From: Lentisphaerota bacterium
GTDB lineage: Bacteria > Verrucomicrobiota > Kiritimatiellia > CAIQIC01 > Lenti-01
Reading direction: 5' to 3'
Assembly: GCA_012514035.1 (NCBI GenBank)
Contig: JAAZBB010000010.1
Span: 1 to 45,114, forward strand
DNA length: 45,114 bases
The number at the start of each line of letters is the position of its first letter. The stretch's first letter is position 1. Made by a program: the position numbers and the translations under genes. The notes beneath the pieces were generated by a model. That model was not told where the DNA came from and made no database searches. It was given only the letters and a program-made list of their open reading frames with translations. Of this stretch, positions 32,451 through 41,276 are shown in pieces.

Positions 32451-35255
32451 ATGAGACCAGGCCGGGGCATCCGGATCTTATTGGCGGTGCTGCTGCTGAC
32501 GCCGGCGGCGGTCCGGGCGGGGCCGGATGAGGAATTCGCATTCGCTTCGGGGCTGGTGTCCTTTACCCCCTCGTTTCCCGACCTGGCCCAGAAGGTGGTG
32601 GATGCGGTCCTGGCGAAGGATCCGTCCCAAAAGGACCGCAGCAAAATCATTCAGGCCGAAATCCTCATCAAGCGCCGCCAGTTTGCCGAGGCCGAGGCGC
32701 TGATCAGCGAGATGGGGATTGCCAATCCCAAGGCGCAGGCCATCAGCCTGGCCCTGGGCAAGAACCTGTTTGCCATCGGCGAGGTCGACAAAGCCCGCGC
32801 CTTGTATGAGGCCTTCTTCAAACAGTATGAAGGGGAGGGGCAGAAGCCGACGGATCCGGACATTGCCCGTTTCTACCGGGATGCGGCCTACCAATTCGCG
32901 CAGATGAAAGAGATGGTCGGCGACTTCGAAGGCGCGGAGAAAAGCTACCAGCGGGTGGAGGAGGTGGCCGACACCGGCGAAATGAAGCGCTCAATGATGG
33001 TCTCCCGGGCACAGGCGCTGGTGAAGGCGGCCGAGCAGAAGGGCGGGGAGGAGCGGGACAAGCTGCTGACCGCCGCTAACAAGATTTGCGAAACGCTGCA
33101 ATGGGGCGGGCTGGATCTGCAGTTCGTGGATTCCATCGTGATCATGGCCAACATCGAACTGGCCAAGGGCAATCCCGCAGGCGCTCGGAAGGTGCTCATG
33201 CAGTACATGGACATCATCAAGCCCATCGACGACACCCTCAAGGCGGAGGGCCTGCCGATGCGGGACAGCCCGATGGCCGGTGCGCGTTCGATGCTGGGGC
33301 GCCTGCTGAAGGAGGAGGCCGACAAGCTGGCCGGGCAGGAGGGCAAGGCGGCGGACGCCATCGCGGCCTACAGCGGGGCGCTGGGCGAATACTACAACGT
33401 GTTCGTGAAGTACGGCGAAAGCGAATGGGGGCCGACGGCGGGACTCCAGGCCAAGGAAATCAAGAGCATCCTGGAAACAAAATACGGCAAGACCGTGAAG
33501 ATCGACCTGCCGGAAACCCTGGCCACCCAGGCGGCCGGCACGGAGTTCATGATGGCCGATACCCTCTTCCGCCAGAAGAAGCATGCCGAGGCCGCGGCGG
33601 AATACCTGCGCGTGCTCTCCCAGTTTCCTGAAGCGGGCGATCTCTCCGCCGGGGCGCTGGGCAACCTGCTGCAGTGCTACATGAATCTGGATGATGCGCT
33701 CTATGCCAAGATGGCGGCGAACTACCTCGGGGAGCGGTTTGCGGTGCGAAGCGACATTCCCGCCAAGGCGTTGGCGTCGGTGGCCCAGCTGTACGAGAAG
33801 GCCGGGAATGCGGAGATGTCCAAATACATGTTCGACCGTTACCTGGCCTACTGCCCCGGGGACGCGCGGGCGGGCCAGATCCTGTTTTACCTGGCCGCCA
33901 AGGCCGAGCGGGCCGGCCAGCAGGAAGCGGCCGACGCCTATCTGGCCAAAATCATCACCGACTACCAGAACGACCAGAACTATTCCAAGGCGCTGAGCAA
34001 GCGGGCTTGGAAGGCCTATCTGGACAAGGATTACGCGGAAGCCATCCCCGGCATGCTGCTCTACATCGAGGAATCCCAACCCAGCCCCACGCGGGCGCAG
34101 GCCATGTTTGCCCTGGCCGATTCCTACCGCCGCACGGACAAGATGGCCGACGCCGTGCGCCAGTTCGACGCCTTGATCAAGGCGGTCTCCCCGGCGGGCA
34201 ATCCCTACGGCAATTCCGCCGAAGACCTCAAACGGAACGAAGCCCTGCTGGAGCAGGCGCGGTTCTATTTCGCCTTTACCCTCAGCCGCTTGCCCGGCGA
34301 CGCGCCCCGGCGGGCCGCCGTCTCCAAGCTGGACGAATTCCTGGGTCTGTATCCCCAGTCCGCTTTGGCCGCCAAAGCCCTCAACCTGAAGGGCTCCCTC
34401 CAACTGGCGCTGAAGGATCCGGCGGCCAACGAAACCTTCGCCCGGCTGGCGCGTGATTATCCCGATACGGAGGAGGGCAAGAGCGCCCAGTACGCGCGCA
34501 TCAGCGGCGCGCTGGACCTCGGCCAGTTCGACCAGGCCAAGGAGGCGCTCGCCGCCATGCTGGCGAGCCCCGCCAGCTATTCCGTCGATGAATTCACCCG
34601 CGTGGGACAGGCCATGCTCGACAAGGGCCAGTGGCAAGAGGCCGCCAACGCCTTTGGTACGGTGGTGGGCCAGACGGAGGACCGCACCCTGCTGGAACGC
34701 GCCCTGTACGGGATCGGCGCCGCGCAGTACGAGCTGGGCGACCATGCGGCCGCGGTGGCCTCGCTCAACGAGCTCATGACCCGCTGGCCCAATTCCGGGC
34801 TCTTTTATCAGGCCAAGTTCATGCTGGCCCGCGCCAACCTCAAGCTCAACGATCTGTCCGCCGCCAAGATCGTCCTCAACGACGTCTTCCGCTACGCCCG
34901 CGAACCCGAGCTGGTCAACGACGCCAGCCTGGTCTATGCCGATGTGTTGCTGCAGGGCAGCGACCAGACCGGCGCGCTGGCCACCTACAAGCGGATGGAG
35001 TTTTTCGGCAGCCAGCGCATGCAGAGCGAGAAGGAACGCAAGCAGATCGAAACCGCCATCCTGGCGGCGATCCAACTGGCCGGGGAACTGGGGCGGCCGG
35101 CCGATGTGCTGGAAAGCGCCGACAAGTATCTGACCCTTTTCCCGACCAGCCCGAAAGTCAATGAAGTCCGGCAGACGCGCACCGCGGCCGCCCTGCAGGT
35201 GGCCGCGGAAGCCGCCGCGCCGGCGGCGGCCCCGGCCGCCCAGAAGGCGCCTTGA
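32451..35255 (+). CDS. large secreted TPR-repeat protein
   Basis: A 934-residue exported protein. The signal peptide is MRPGRGIRILLAVLLLTPAA (about 1-23). The rest is built of helical TPR-like repeats, with typical pairs such as FAEAEALISEMG, DKARALYEAFF, FEGAEKSYQRVEEV, HAEAAAEYLRVL, and in the second half KMADAVRQFDALIKAV and QFDQAKEALAAML. It ends in an Ala/Pro tail. It probably acts as a periplasmic scaffold. The start at 32451 fits the signal peptide; ATGs at 32391 and 32436 are alternatives, and none has a clear ribosome site. First gene of a six-gene operon; 26 nt before the next. Confidence 0.85.
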   Translation: MRPGRGIRILLAVLLLTPAAVRAGPDEEFAFASGLVSFTPSFPDLAQKVVDAVLAKDPSQKDRSKIIQAEILIKRRQFAEAEALISEMGIANPKAQAISLALGKNLFAIGEVDKARALYEAFFKQYEGEGQKPTDPDIARFYRDAAYQFAQMKEMVGDFEGAEKSYQRVEEVADTGEMKRSMMVSRAQALVKAAEQKGGEERDKLLTAANKICETLQWGGLDLQFVDSIVIMANIELAKGNPAGARKVLMQYMDIIKPIDDTLKAEGLPMRDSPMAGARSMLGRLLKEEADKLAGQEGKAADAIAAYSGALGEYYNVFVKYGESEWGPTAGLQAKEIKSILETKYGKTVKIDLPETLATQAAGTEFMMADTLFRQKKHAEAAAEYLRVLSQFPEAGDLSAGALGNLLQCYMNLDDALYAKMAANYLGERFAVRSDIPAKALASVAQLYEKAGNAEMSKYMFDRYLAYCPGDARAGQILFYLAAKAERAGQQEAADAYLAKIITDYQNDQNYSKALSKRAWKAYLDKDYAEAIPGMLLYIEESQPSPTRAQAMFALADSYRRTDKMADAVRQFDALIKAVSPAGNPYGNSAEDLKRNEALLEQARFYFAFTLSRLPGDAPRRAAVSKLDEFLGLYPQSALAAKALNLKGSLQLALKDPAANETFARLARDYPDTEEGKSAQYARISGALDLGQFDQAKEALAAMLASPASYSVDEFTRVGQAMLDKGQWQEAANAFGTVVGQTEDRTLLERALYGIGAAQYELGDHAAAVASLNELMTRWPNSGLFYQAKFMLARANLKLNDLSAAKIVLNDVFRYAREPELVNDASLVYADVLLQGSDQTGALATYKRMEFFGSQRMQSEKERKQIETAILAAIQLAGELGRPADVLESADKYLTLFPTSPKVNEVRQTRTAAALQVAAEAAAPAAAPAAQKAP

Positions 35256-35281
35256 TGTTGGAACAAGGAAGAATGGAAGCC

Positions 35282-36070
35282 ATGAAAACAAAGAACATCC
35301 TCCTGATCGCCTGGGTGGCCGCGTGGGCCGCCGGAACGGTCCTGGCCGCGCCATACGTGGTGTTGCCCAACGGACAACAGGTTCCGGGCACCGCGATTCG
35401 CGCGCTGGCCAATGGCGACGTCAACCTGACGACCAGCGCGGGCGTGCGCACCTTCCCCAAGGGCAGCTTCCTGAAGGCCGTCGCCGACAAACCGGCGGAA
35501 TATGATCAAGCCGTCGCCGCCCTCAACGGCAAAAAATACGATGAGGCCGTCAAATTGCTGACCGGCATCGTGGCCAGCCAACGGGGCTTGGATTGGGACG
35601 TGCAGGCGGCCAAGATCTTGCCGCAGGCCTTGTTGGGCAAGGGGGACGCCGAAGGCGCCGTCAAGGCCTACGAGCGGCTGTTCCTGATGTCCGCCGAGGA
35701 AAAACAAAACCCCGAAAGCGCGTGGGGGCTGCGCCGGGCCCTGCTGCAGGCCAAGCAGTATCCCGCGTTGCTCCGCCAGCTCGACGCCGTCGCCGCCGGG
35801 GGCTCCCGGCCGGACGCCGCCCGCGCCCAGACCATGCGGGGCGACATCCAACTGGCGCAGAACAACGTCGAACTGGCCGCGCTGGACTATTTGCGCACCG
35901 CCATCCTGTTTGCGGACATCCGGGACGCCGCCATCTTGGGCGAGGCGACCTACAAGGCCGCCGCGGCGCTGGAGCAGCTCAAGGATCCGCGCGCAAAGGA
36001 ATTGTTCAAGAAGGTGGCCACGGAATATGGCGCATCGCCGTACGCTGCCCAGGCCCGGGGCAAGATGTAG
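35282..36070 (+). CDS. exported TPR-like protein of the Exb operon
   Basis: A 262-residue protein with a signal peptide (MKTKNILLIAWVAAWAAGTVLAA). A short beta region follows (YVVLPNGQQVPGTAIRALA, VNLTTSAGVRTFPKGS), then helical repeats (AVAALNGKKYDEAVKLL, DAEGAVKAYERLFL, NVELAALDYLRTAIL) of TPR type to the C-terminus. It is likely periplasmic. I take the ATG at 35282, since the preceding ATG at 35273 is too close to AAGGAAG. It lies between the large TPR protein and ExbB, with 26- and 39-nt gaps, so it probably belongs to the same envelope complex. Confidence 0.8.
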   Translation: MKTKNILLIAWVAAWAAGTVLAAPYVVLPNGQQVPGTAIRALANGDVNLTTSAGVRTFPKGSFLKAVADKPAEYDQAVAALNGKKYDEAVKLLTGIVASQRGLDWDVQAAKILPQALLGKGDAEGAVKAYERLFLMSAEEKQNPESAWGLRRALLQAKQYPALLRQLDAVAAGGSRPDAARAQTMRGDIQLAQNNVELAALDYLRTAILFADIRDAAILGEATYKAAAALEQLKDPRAKELFKKVATEYGASPYAAQARGKM

Positions 36071-36109
36071 GGCCGGTTGAATTTCAAAAACAAGCGAAGG
36101 AGAAATAAC

Positions 36110-36886
36110 ATGTCCAAGAAAATCCGGTTGGTGATCTGGATGGCGGCCCTCGCGGCCTTGGTGGCAATGCCCGCGATCGGCTGGGCTCAGGAAATCGTAA
36201 TGGAGGAGGGGGCCGCGGCCGAGGCGGCGGCGGATGGCGGCAGCATGGGCCTGTGGTCCGTCATTGCCGGTTCCGGCTGGCTGGGGATCGTCCTGTGGAT
36301 GGCCTTGCTGGCCTGCTCGATCGCGGCGGCGTGGCTGGCGATTGATTTCTTCATCACCGTCAATCCCAAGAAGATCATTCCCGATCCGCTCGTCAACGAC
36401 GTCCGCGAGGCGATGGAACAGGGTGATGTCATGAAGGCCATGGCCCGCTGCGAACAGGAACAGGGTTCGCTCTCGGCCATTCTGCTGGCCGGCTTCCGCA
36501 ACGTGAAGGAGGGCTTCGAAGTCATCCAGGAACAGGTGGGCGCCGCCGCGGATCTCGAAAGCGAAAAGCTGATGCAGCGCGTGTCGTACCTGAACATGTG
36601 CGGCAGCATCGCCCCCATGCTCGGCCTGCTCGGCACCGTCCAAGGCATGATCATGGCGTTCGCCAACCTGGCCAACACCCAGGCCGGCGCGGCCCAGCAG
36701 TCCATGCTGGCCATGAACATCGCCCAGGCCCTCTGGACCACGGCCGCCGGCCTCTGCGTGGCCATCCCCGCGGTTTCCTTCTACACCTATTTCAAGAACC
36801 GCCTCTCCCGCATCATCCTGAGCATGGAGGGACTGACCATGGACCTGATCAAGGCCCTGCGGAACGTGGAGGTCGTGGAGGAATAG
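36110..36886 (+). CDS. exbB: MotA/TolQ/ExbB proton channel protein
   Basis: A 258-residue proton-channel subunit. An N-terminal signal-like segment (about 1-25) precedes the first ExbB helix (about 49-73: WLGIVLWMALLACSIAAAWLAI). The cytoplasmic loop follows, then the conserved pair of helices with NMCGSIAPMLGLLGTVQGMI (about 163-182) and the second, AQALWTTAAGLCVAIPAVSFY. ExbB pentamers surround an ExbD dimer and use proton flow to drive energy transfer to a TonB-type protein. AAGGAGA precedes the ATG. It is directly followed by two exbD genes. Confidence 0.93.
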   Translation: MSKKIRLVIWMAALAALVAMPAIGWAQEIVMEEGAAAEAAADGGSMGLWSVIAGSGWLGIVLWMALLACSIAAAWLAIDFFITVNPKKIIPDPLVNDVREAMEQGDVMKAMARCEQEQGSLSAILLAGFRNVKEGFEVIQEQVGAAADLESEKLMQRVSYLNMCGSIAPMLGLLGTVQGMIMAFANLANTQAGAAQQSMLAMNIAQALWTTAAGLCVAIPAVSFYTYFKNRLSRIILSMEGLTMDLIKALRNVEVVEE

Positions 36887-36914
36887 GGCGCGGCCGCGCC
36901 GGCGGGAGCCGACC

Positions 36915-37328
36915 ATGAAAAAGAAATTTCCGGAAGCCCAGTTGGACATGACGCCCATGATCGACGTCGTGTTCCAGCTGATCATCTTCTTCGTCGTCAC
37001 CGTGGACTTGCAAAGCAAGGCGCTGGAAACCAAGGTCCGCATGGCCATGTCGCCCCACGGTCCGATCGAAGAGCAGAAGGATCCCCGGACCGTGGTGGTG
37101 GATGTCGACAAGGACGGGGATATCTCCATCATGCGCACGCGGCTGTCCGAAGGCCAGTTGCTCACCATCCTCAACAAGGCCCGCAACGAGTCGGGTCAGA
37201 GCACCCCCGTGGTCATCCGCGGCGATTATGCCGCCAAACACGAGGCCATCAAGCGGGTCATGGATATCTGCGGCCAGGCCGGCCTGTGGAAAATCCGCTT
37301 CGCCGCGCTGAAGGAAAAGGCCTCCTAG
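36915..37328 (+). CDS. exbD: ExbD/TolR family protein, first copy
   Basis: A 137-residue partner of ExbB with a single N-terminal membrane helix (about 17-33). The conserved channel Asp is in LDMTPMIDVVFQLIIFF (D16 in MIDV). The periplasmic domain follows (VVVDVDKDGDISI, LLTILNKARNESGQSTPVVI, and so on). It differs from the second copy in the loop sequence, so the two may form a heterodimer around the channel. The spacing to ExbB is 28 nt and to the second ExbD 12 nt. Confidence 0.93.
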   Translation: MKKKFPEAQLDMTPMIDVVFQLIIFFVVTVDLQSKALETKVRMAMSPHGPIEEQKDPRTVVVDVDKDGDISIMRTRLSEGQLLTILNKARNESGQSTPVVIRGDYAAKHEAIKRVMDICGQAGLWKIRFAALKEKAS

Positions 37329-37340
37329 GAAAGGTCCGTC

Positions 37341-37754
37341 ATGGCCAGAGCGAGAAAAAAAGTCGAGGCGCCGCCGGCGGAACTGTCGATGACGCCGATG
37401 ATCGACGTGGTGTTCCAGCTGCTGATCTACTTCATCGTGACGATCAAGCCGATCGATGTGATCACCAACCTGGACGTGTTCCGGCCCGCGCCGGACCAGA
37501 GCGCCCCCAAGGACCAGCCGCCGCCCAACCTGGTCCGCATCGGGGTCTATCAGGATGGCTATACGGTCAACGATGTGCCGGCCAAGCCGGAGGAGCTGGA
37601 TGCGGCGCTGTCCAAAATGGCGGAGATCGATGCCGGCCAGACGATCATGATTACCGTGTCCGCGTTTTCGGAGCACGGAATGCTCGTCCGGGCCCTCGAT
37701 CTGTGCGCAAAAAACGGCCTGAAAAGCCTGTCGGTGGTCAGCGCCTCGAACTGA
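37341..37754 (+). CDS. exbD: ExbD/TolR family protein, second copy
   Basis: A 137-residue ExbD paralogue. The channel motif is ELSMTPMIDVVFQLLIYFIV (about 14-33) with the same Asp in MIDV. The periplasmic domain (LVRIGVYQDGYTVNDVPAKP) is shorter in its first loop and ends LDLCAKNGLKSLSVVSA. Two exbD genes after one exbB is a common layout in PVC and some proteobacteria; the pair probably makes a mixed dimer. A 30-nt gap separates it from the TonB-like fusion gene. Confidence 0.93.
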   Translation: MARARKKVEAPPAELSMTPMIDVVFQLLIYFIVTIKPIDVITNLDVFRPAPDQSAPKDQPPPNLVRIGVYQDGYTVNDVPAKPEELDAALSKMAEIDAGQTIMITVSAFSEHGMLVRALDLCAKNGLKSLSVVSASN

Positions 37755-37784
37755 CGATGGTCGCTTGGACATAGGGAGATTGCC

Positions 37785-39257
37785 ATGGATTCAACCATCA
37801 AGGCGTTGCACAAGAACGTGATGGAATGGCTGGCGGGCCCGACCGGATCCGTCACCATCCATGTGGCGTTGATTCTTGCCCTGCTGTTTCTGGTGGATTT
37901 GTCCATCCGCGAGAAGGATTCGGAAATCGAAGTCAAGGTGGTCGAGATCGACCAGCAGAAGCTGGATGAGCTGATGGAGATCAAGCCGCCCGAGGAACTG
38001 CCCGAGATGGTGGATACCGTCACCCCCCCGGACGTGGACGTGGACATGACGCCCCCGGAGATCGAGGACTTTTCCGCGGCGCCGGTCATGGATGAAGTGA
38101 CGGACCTGGTCATTGCCTCGGACGCCATCAGTCCGATCATCATGAAAAACCTGGCGCCCGGCAACATGGCCAATCGCAGCGGGGCGGGGCGGGCCGCTTC
38201 CATCGCCGCCTTCGGCGGCAAATGGGGCCAGTACGCGGAGGCCGCCGTGCTCCGCGCCCTGGAATGGCTGCGCATCAACCAGAATCCGAATGGATCCTGG
38301 GGCACGCACGACAAGGAGGCCATGACGGGCCTCGGCATCCTGACCTTCCTGGCCCACGGGGAAACAACCGCTTCCGAAAAATATGGGCCAACGGTCGAAC
38401 GCGCCATCCGCTTCCTGGTGGCCCGCCAGAACGAAAAAGGCGAATTCTGCAAGACCGACACCACCGCCGGTACCTACTCCCAGGCCATCTGCGTCTATGC
38501 CATCAGCGAGGCCTACGGCATGACCCGCATCCCGTCGCTCAAGGGTGCGATGGAAAAAGGCGTGCAGGTGCTGATCGATGGCCAGCAAAGCAAGGGCGGC
38601 TACGACTATAAGTTCGCCAAGGGCGACCGCCGCGACACCTCCCTGGGAGGCTGGTGCTGCCAGGCCATGAAGGCCGCCTACATCGGTGGCGCGGAAAACC
38701 CCAAGCTGCACGAGGCCATGGAAAAGGCGGTGGAAGACATGAAGTCCGCCCAGAAAACCGACGACGGTGCCTTCTATTACAGCATTGTGGGCCGCAGCCA
38801 TTCCACGCATAGCATCACGGCGGTGGCTGTGCTCAGCCTTCAGTTGCTGGGCCATGGCAACGACAAGGAAACGCGGGCCGGCCTGAACTTTCTCGGCGGC
38901 GCCGATTGCAAATGGGACTCCCCTCCGGAATGGCCAATGTATGCCTGGTATTACATTTCACAGACAAAGTTCCACCAGGGCGGAGCCAACTGGTCCAACT
39001 GGAACAATCAGTTCGCGCCCCAGTTCATCCGCGCCCAGCAGGTGTCGGAGGACAAGAAAGTCGGATTCTGGACTTCGGCCGGACTGACCCTCAAGAAGGG
39101 AACGACCGGCCGGGAGGACATGCATCCGGTTTATGCCACCACCCTGGCGGCGCTGACCCTGCAGGTCTATTACCGTTTTCTGCCCACCTATCAGCCCATC
39201 GAGACCAAGGCCATTGACCAGAAGTCCGACGACGACGTGAAAATCGAAATCCTGTAG
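37785..39257 (+). CDS. TonB-like anchor fused to squalene-cyclase-type toroid
   Basis: A 490-residue protein. Residues about 20-40 form one membrane helix (TGSVTIHVALILALLFLVDL). A Pro/Glu/Asp-rich stretch follows (about 46-105: KPPEELPEMVDTVTPPDVDV), as in TonB proteins, where it spans the periplasm. The rest (about 145-480) is an alpha/alpha toroid of prenyltransferase/squalene-oxidase type, with repeats marked by LEWLRINQNPNGSWG, AIRFLVARQNEKGEF and VQVLIDGQQSKGGYDY. No terpene-cyclase DXDD acid is seen, so it is probably a binding domain and not a cyclase. As the last gene after exbB-exbD-exbD it stands in the tonB position. What it drives is not known. Confidence 0.85.
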   Translation: MDSTIKALHKNVMEWLAGPTGSVTIHVALILALLFLVDLSIREKDSEIEVKVVEIDQQKLDELMEIKPPEELPEMVDTVTPPDVDVDMTPPEIEDFSAAPVMDEVTDLVIASDAISPIIMKNLAPGNMANRSGAGRAASIAAFGGKWGQYAEAAVLRALEWLRINQNPNGSWGTHDKEAMTGLGILTFLAHGETTASEKYGPTVERAIRFLVARQNEKGEFCKTDTTAGTYSQAICVYAISEAYGMTRIPSLKGAMEKGVQVLIDGQQSKGGYDYKFAKGDRRDTSLGGWCCQAMKAAYIGGAENPKLHEAMEKAVEDMKSAQKTDDGAFYYSIVGRSHSTHSITAVAVLSLQLLGHGNDKETRAGLNFLGGADCKWDSPPEWPMYAWYYISQTKFHQGGANWSNWNNQFAPQFIRAQQVSEDKKVGFWTSAGLTLKKGTTGREDMHPVYATTLAALTLQVYYRFLPTYQPIETKAIDQKSDDDVKIEIL

Positions 39258-39270
39258 ACCGGCGGGGTCT
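39256..39270 (+). terminator. weak hairpin at end of Exb operon
   Basis: AGACC, loop GGCGG, GGTCT then TCTCC, overlapping the stop codon. It is a short stem without a T-run, so only a possible terminator. Confidence 0.3.
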
Positions 39271-39374
39271 TCTCCAGTCTGCATTGGATCCATTTGTCAG
39301 TCGGCGTGGAATGCAGAGGGGCAGGCAAGGATGTTGTCCCGCCTGTTTTTTCGCTCTTGTTTCCCCGGCTGCTT

Positions 39375-39383
39375 TGCTAGAAC
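39375..39383 (+). promoter_or_regulatory. extended -10 just before mutL
   Basis: TGCTAGAAC is an extended -10 six bases before the mutL ATG, and there is no ribosome site. The best -35 (TTGTTT, 39357-39362) is only 15 nt away, so it may depend on the extended -10. The mRNA would be leaderless. Confidence 0.35.
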
Positions 39384-39389
39384 CCCTGC

Positions 39390-41174
39390 ATGACCGTTGC
39401 GGCTCCCATTCGCGTATTGTCCGACGCGGTGATCAACCAGATCGCCGCAGGCGAAGTTGTCGAGCGCCCGGCTTCCGTCCTCAAGGAGCTGGTGGAAAAC
39501 GCCGTGGACGCCGGAGCGGCGCGCATCGAGGTCGACGTGGTCGACGGGGGACGGCGACTGGTCCGGGTGCGGGATGACGGCTCGGGCATGGACCGCGACA
39601 ACGCCCTCCTGTCCATCGAACGCCATGCCACCAGCAAGCTGCGCGAGCTGAAGGATCTGGATTCGATCGTCACGATGGGGTTTCGCGGTGAAGCTCTCGC
39701 CGCCATCGCCGCGGTTTCGCAGTTTACGCTGATTACAAACCGCGCCGAATCCCCGGCCGGCACGGAGATCCTTGTTTTCGGCGGCCGGGTCCAGGAGGTG
39801 CGCGACGCCGGCGCGCCGCCTGGCACCGACATTGCCGTGCGGAATCTGTTTTTCAACGTGCCCGCCCGCCGGAAGTTTCTGCGCTCGGCGCAGACGGAAT
39901 TCAATCATTTGCGGCAAGCGTTCCTGCTGCAGGCTCTGGGCCATATCGACATCGCCTTTTCGTTGCGCGCCGACGATGCCGATGTCTATCGCCTGCCGGC
40001 CTGCCACGACCTGCAGGAGCGAATTCGCGATCTGTACGGGGCGGAGGTTGCCGATCACCTGCAGCCCATTCGCTTTGGCAGCGGTACCGTGACCATCGGT
40101 GGGTATGCGGGCCTGCCGCCCTGCAGCCGGACAGATCGCGAATGGCAGGTGGTTTTTATCAACGGCCGCCCTTCGGGTTCGCCCGTGATCAACTTCGCCA
40201 TTCAAACCGCCTATCGGGACGTGTTGCCGGGCGGTCGCTATGCCCCCGTATTCCTGCAGGTGGACCTGCCGTCCGATTTGGTGGACGTGAACGTTCATCC
40301 CGCCAAAAAGGAGGTTCGCTTCCGCCGTCCCACCGAGGTGCGCGATGTCGTCATCGAGGCAATTCGTCAGGCCATCACCGGTCCTGAACTGCCGGGCAGC
40401 AAGCGTGCCGCCCGGTCGCCGGACCGCGGACAGGGGCGATCCGTTCCGCCGGTTCCCGCGCCGAAGGCGGACGCTCCCCCTGCGCCTAAGTCGGCCGCGC
40501 CGATTCCGACGCCTCCGGTGGGAGTCATTCAGTCGCGGCTGGATTGGACGCCTCTGCCTGATTCCAGCCAGGAGCTTCCCCCGGCCGCGAAGTCTCCCTG
40601 GTCGGAATATCGGCTGCTGGGCCGAGTGGGGGGGCTGTACGTCGTCTTGGAGACGGGGGAGGGGCTGGTGCTTCTGGATCCCCGCGCCGCCCACGAACGG
40701 GTCATCTACGAACGCCTGCTCGGTGGGCTGGAGAAAGGCAAGGTTCCCGCCCAGGGACTGCTGCCGCCGGCCACCGTAACCCTTTCGCCCATGCAGGCCG
40801 TTGCCATGCGCAAGCATCTGGGTCTGCTCCGGAGCATGGGATTCGGCGTGGCAGAGTTTGGTCGTGATGCATTTTTGGTAGACGCCTTGCCCGTTTGGAT
40901 TGCGGATGTCGCCGCCGGCTCCCTGCTGTCGGATCTGGCCGATGGCCTGATGCAGGGCGGTAAAATGGCGGCCCGGGAATGGGCGCAGTCGCTGATCGCC
41001 GCCATTGCGGGCCGCCAGGCCATGGGGCTCCAGCGGGAACTGACCGAGACGGAATTGCATGCCCTTGTCCGTGACCTCGCGCGTGCGGAAATGCCCTATA
41101 CTTCGCCCCGCGGTAAGCCGACCGTCATTCTGCTGAGTTTTCGCGAACTGAATCGCAAATTCGGTCGCGAGTAG
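39390..41174 (+). CDS. mutL: DNA mismatch repair protein MutL
   Basis: A 594-residue GHKL ATPase that links mismatch recognition by MutS to strand removal. The N-terminal ATPase domain is complete: NQIAAGEVVERPASVLKELV (16-35) with Glu36 next, DDGSGM (62-67), RHATSKL and GFRGEALAAIAA. A Pro/Ala-rich linker (about 345-390) leads to the C-terminal dimerisation domain. There the endonuclease motif DQHAxxE.... reads DPRAAHERVIYE (about 429-440), and the CPHGRP motif reads SPRGKP (about 572-577). So the metal-binding residues of endonucleolytic MutL are partly lost. No mutS is in the window. It starts without a ribosome site. Confidence 0.95.
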   Translation: MTVAAPIRVLSDAVINQIAAGEVVERPASVLKELVENAVDAGAARIEVDVVDGGRRLVRVRDDGSGMDRDNALLSIERHATSKLRELKDLDSIVTMGFRGEALAAIAAVSQFTLITNRAESPAGTEILVFGGRVQEVRDAGAPPGTDIAVRNLFFNVPARRKFLRSAQTEFNHLRQAFLLQALGHIDIAFSLRADDADVYRLPACHDLQERIRDLYGAEVADHLQPIRFGSGTVTIGGYAGLPPCSRTDREWQVVFINGRPSGSPVINFAIQTAYRDVLPGGRYAPVFLQVDLPSDLVDVNVHPAKKEVRFRRPTEVRDVVIEAIRQAITGPELPGSKRAARSPDRGQGRSVPPVPAPKADAPPAPKSAAPIPTPPVGVIQSRLDWTPLPDSSQELPPAAKSPWSEYRLLGRVGGLYVVLETGEGLVLLDPRAAHERVIYERLLGGLEKGKVPAQGLLPPATVTLSPMQAVAMRKHLGLLRSMGFGVAEFGRDAFLVDALPVWIADVAAGSLLSDLADGLMQGGKMAAREWAQSLIAAIAGRQAMGLQRELTETELHALVRDLARAEMPYTSPRGKPTVILLSFRELNRKFGRE

Positions 41175-41234
41175 GCGCGGCCGGTCATCGGCTGTCCCGG
41201 CGGTTCGGGCATTCGGTCCCTGGCAAGAAAAAGA

Positions 41235-41263
41235 TTGGGCCGGGCGCCGGGGTCTGGCATTCT
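41235..41263 (+). promoter_or_regulatory. weak promoter before rarA
   Basis: TTGGGC (41235-41240), 17 nt, CATTCT (41258-41263), with the ATG 13 nt further on and no ribosome site. The match is weak; noted because it fits the short-leader pattern of neighbouring genes. Confidence 0.25.
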
Positions 41264-41276
41264 GCGGCCGGGTCAT

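Noticed and set aside
37785-39257. A functional triterpene cyclase
   Set aside because: The toroid repeats are present, but no DXDD catalytic acid was found and the protein begins with a TonB-like anchor in an Exb operon.
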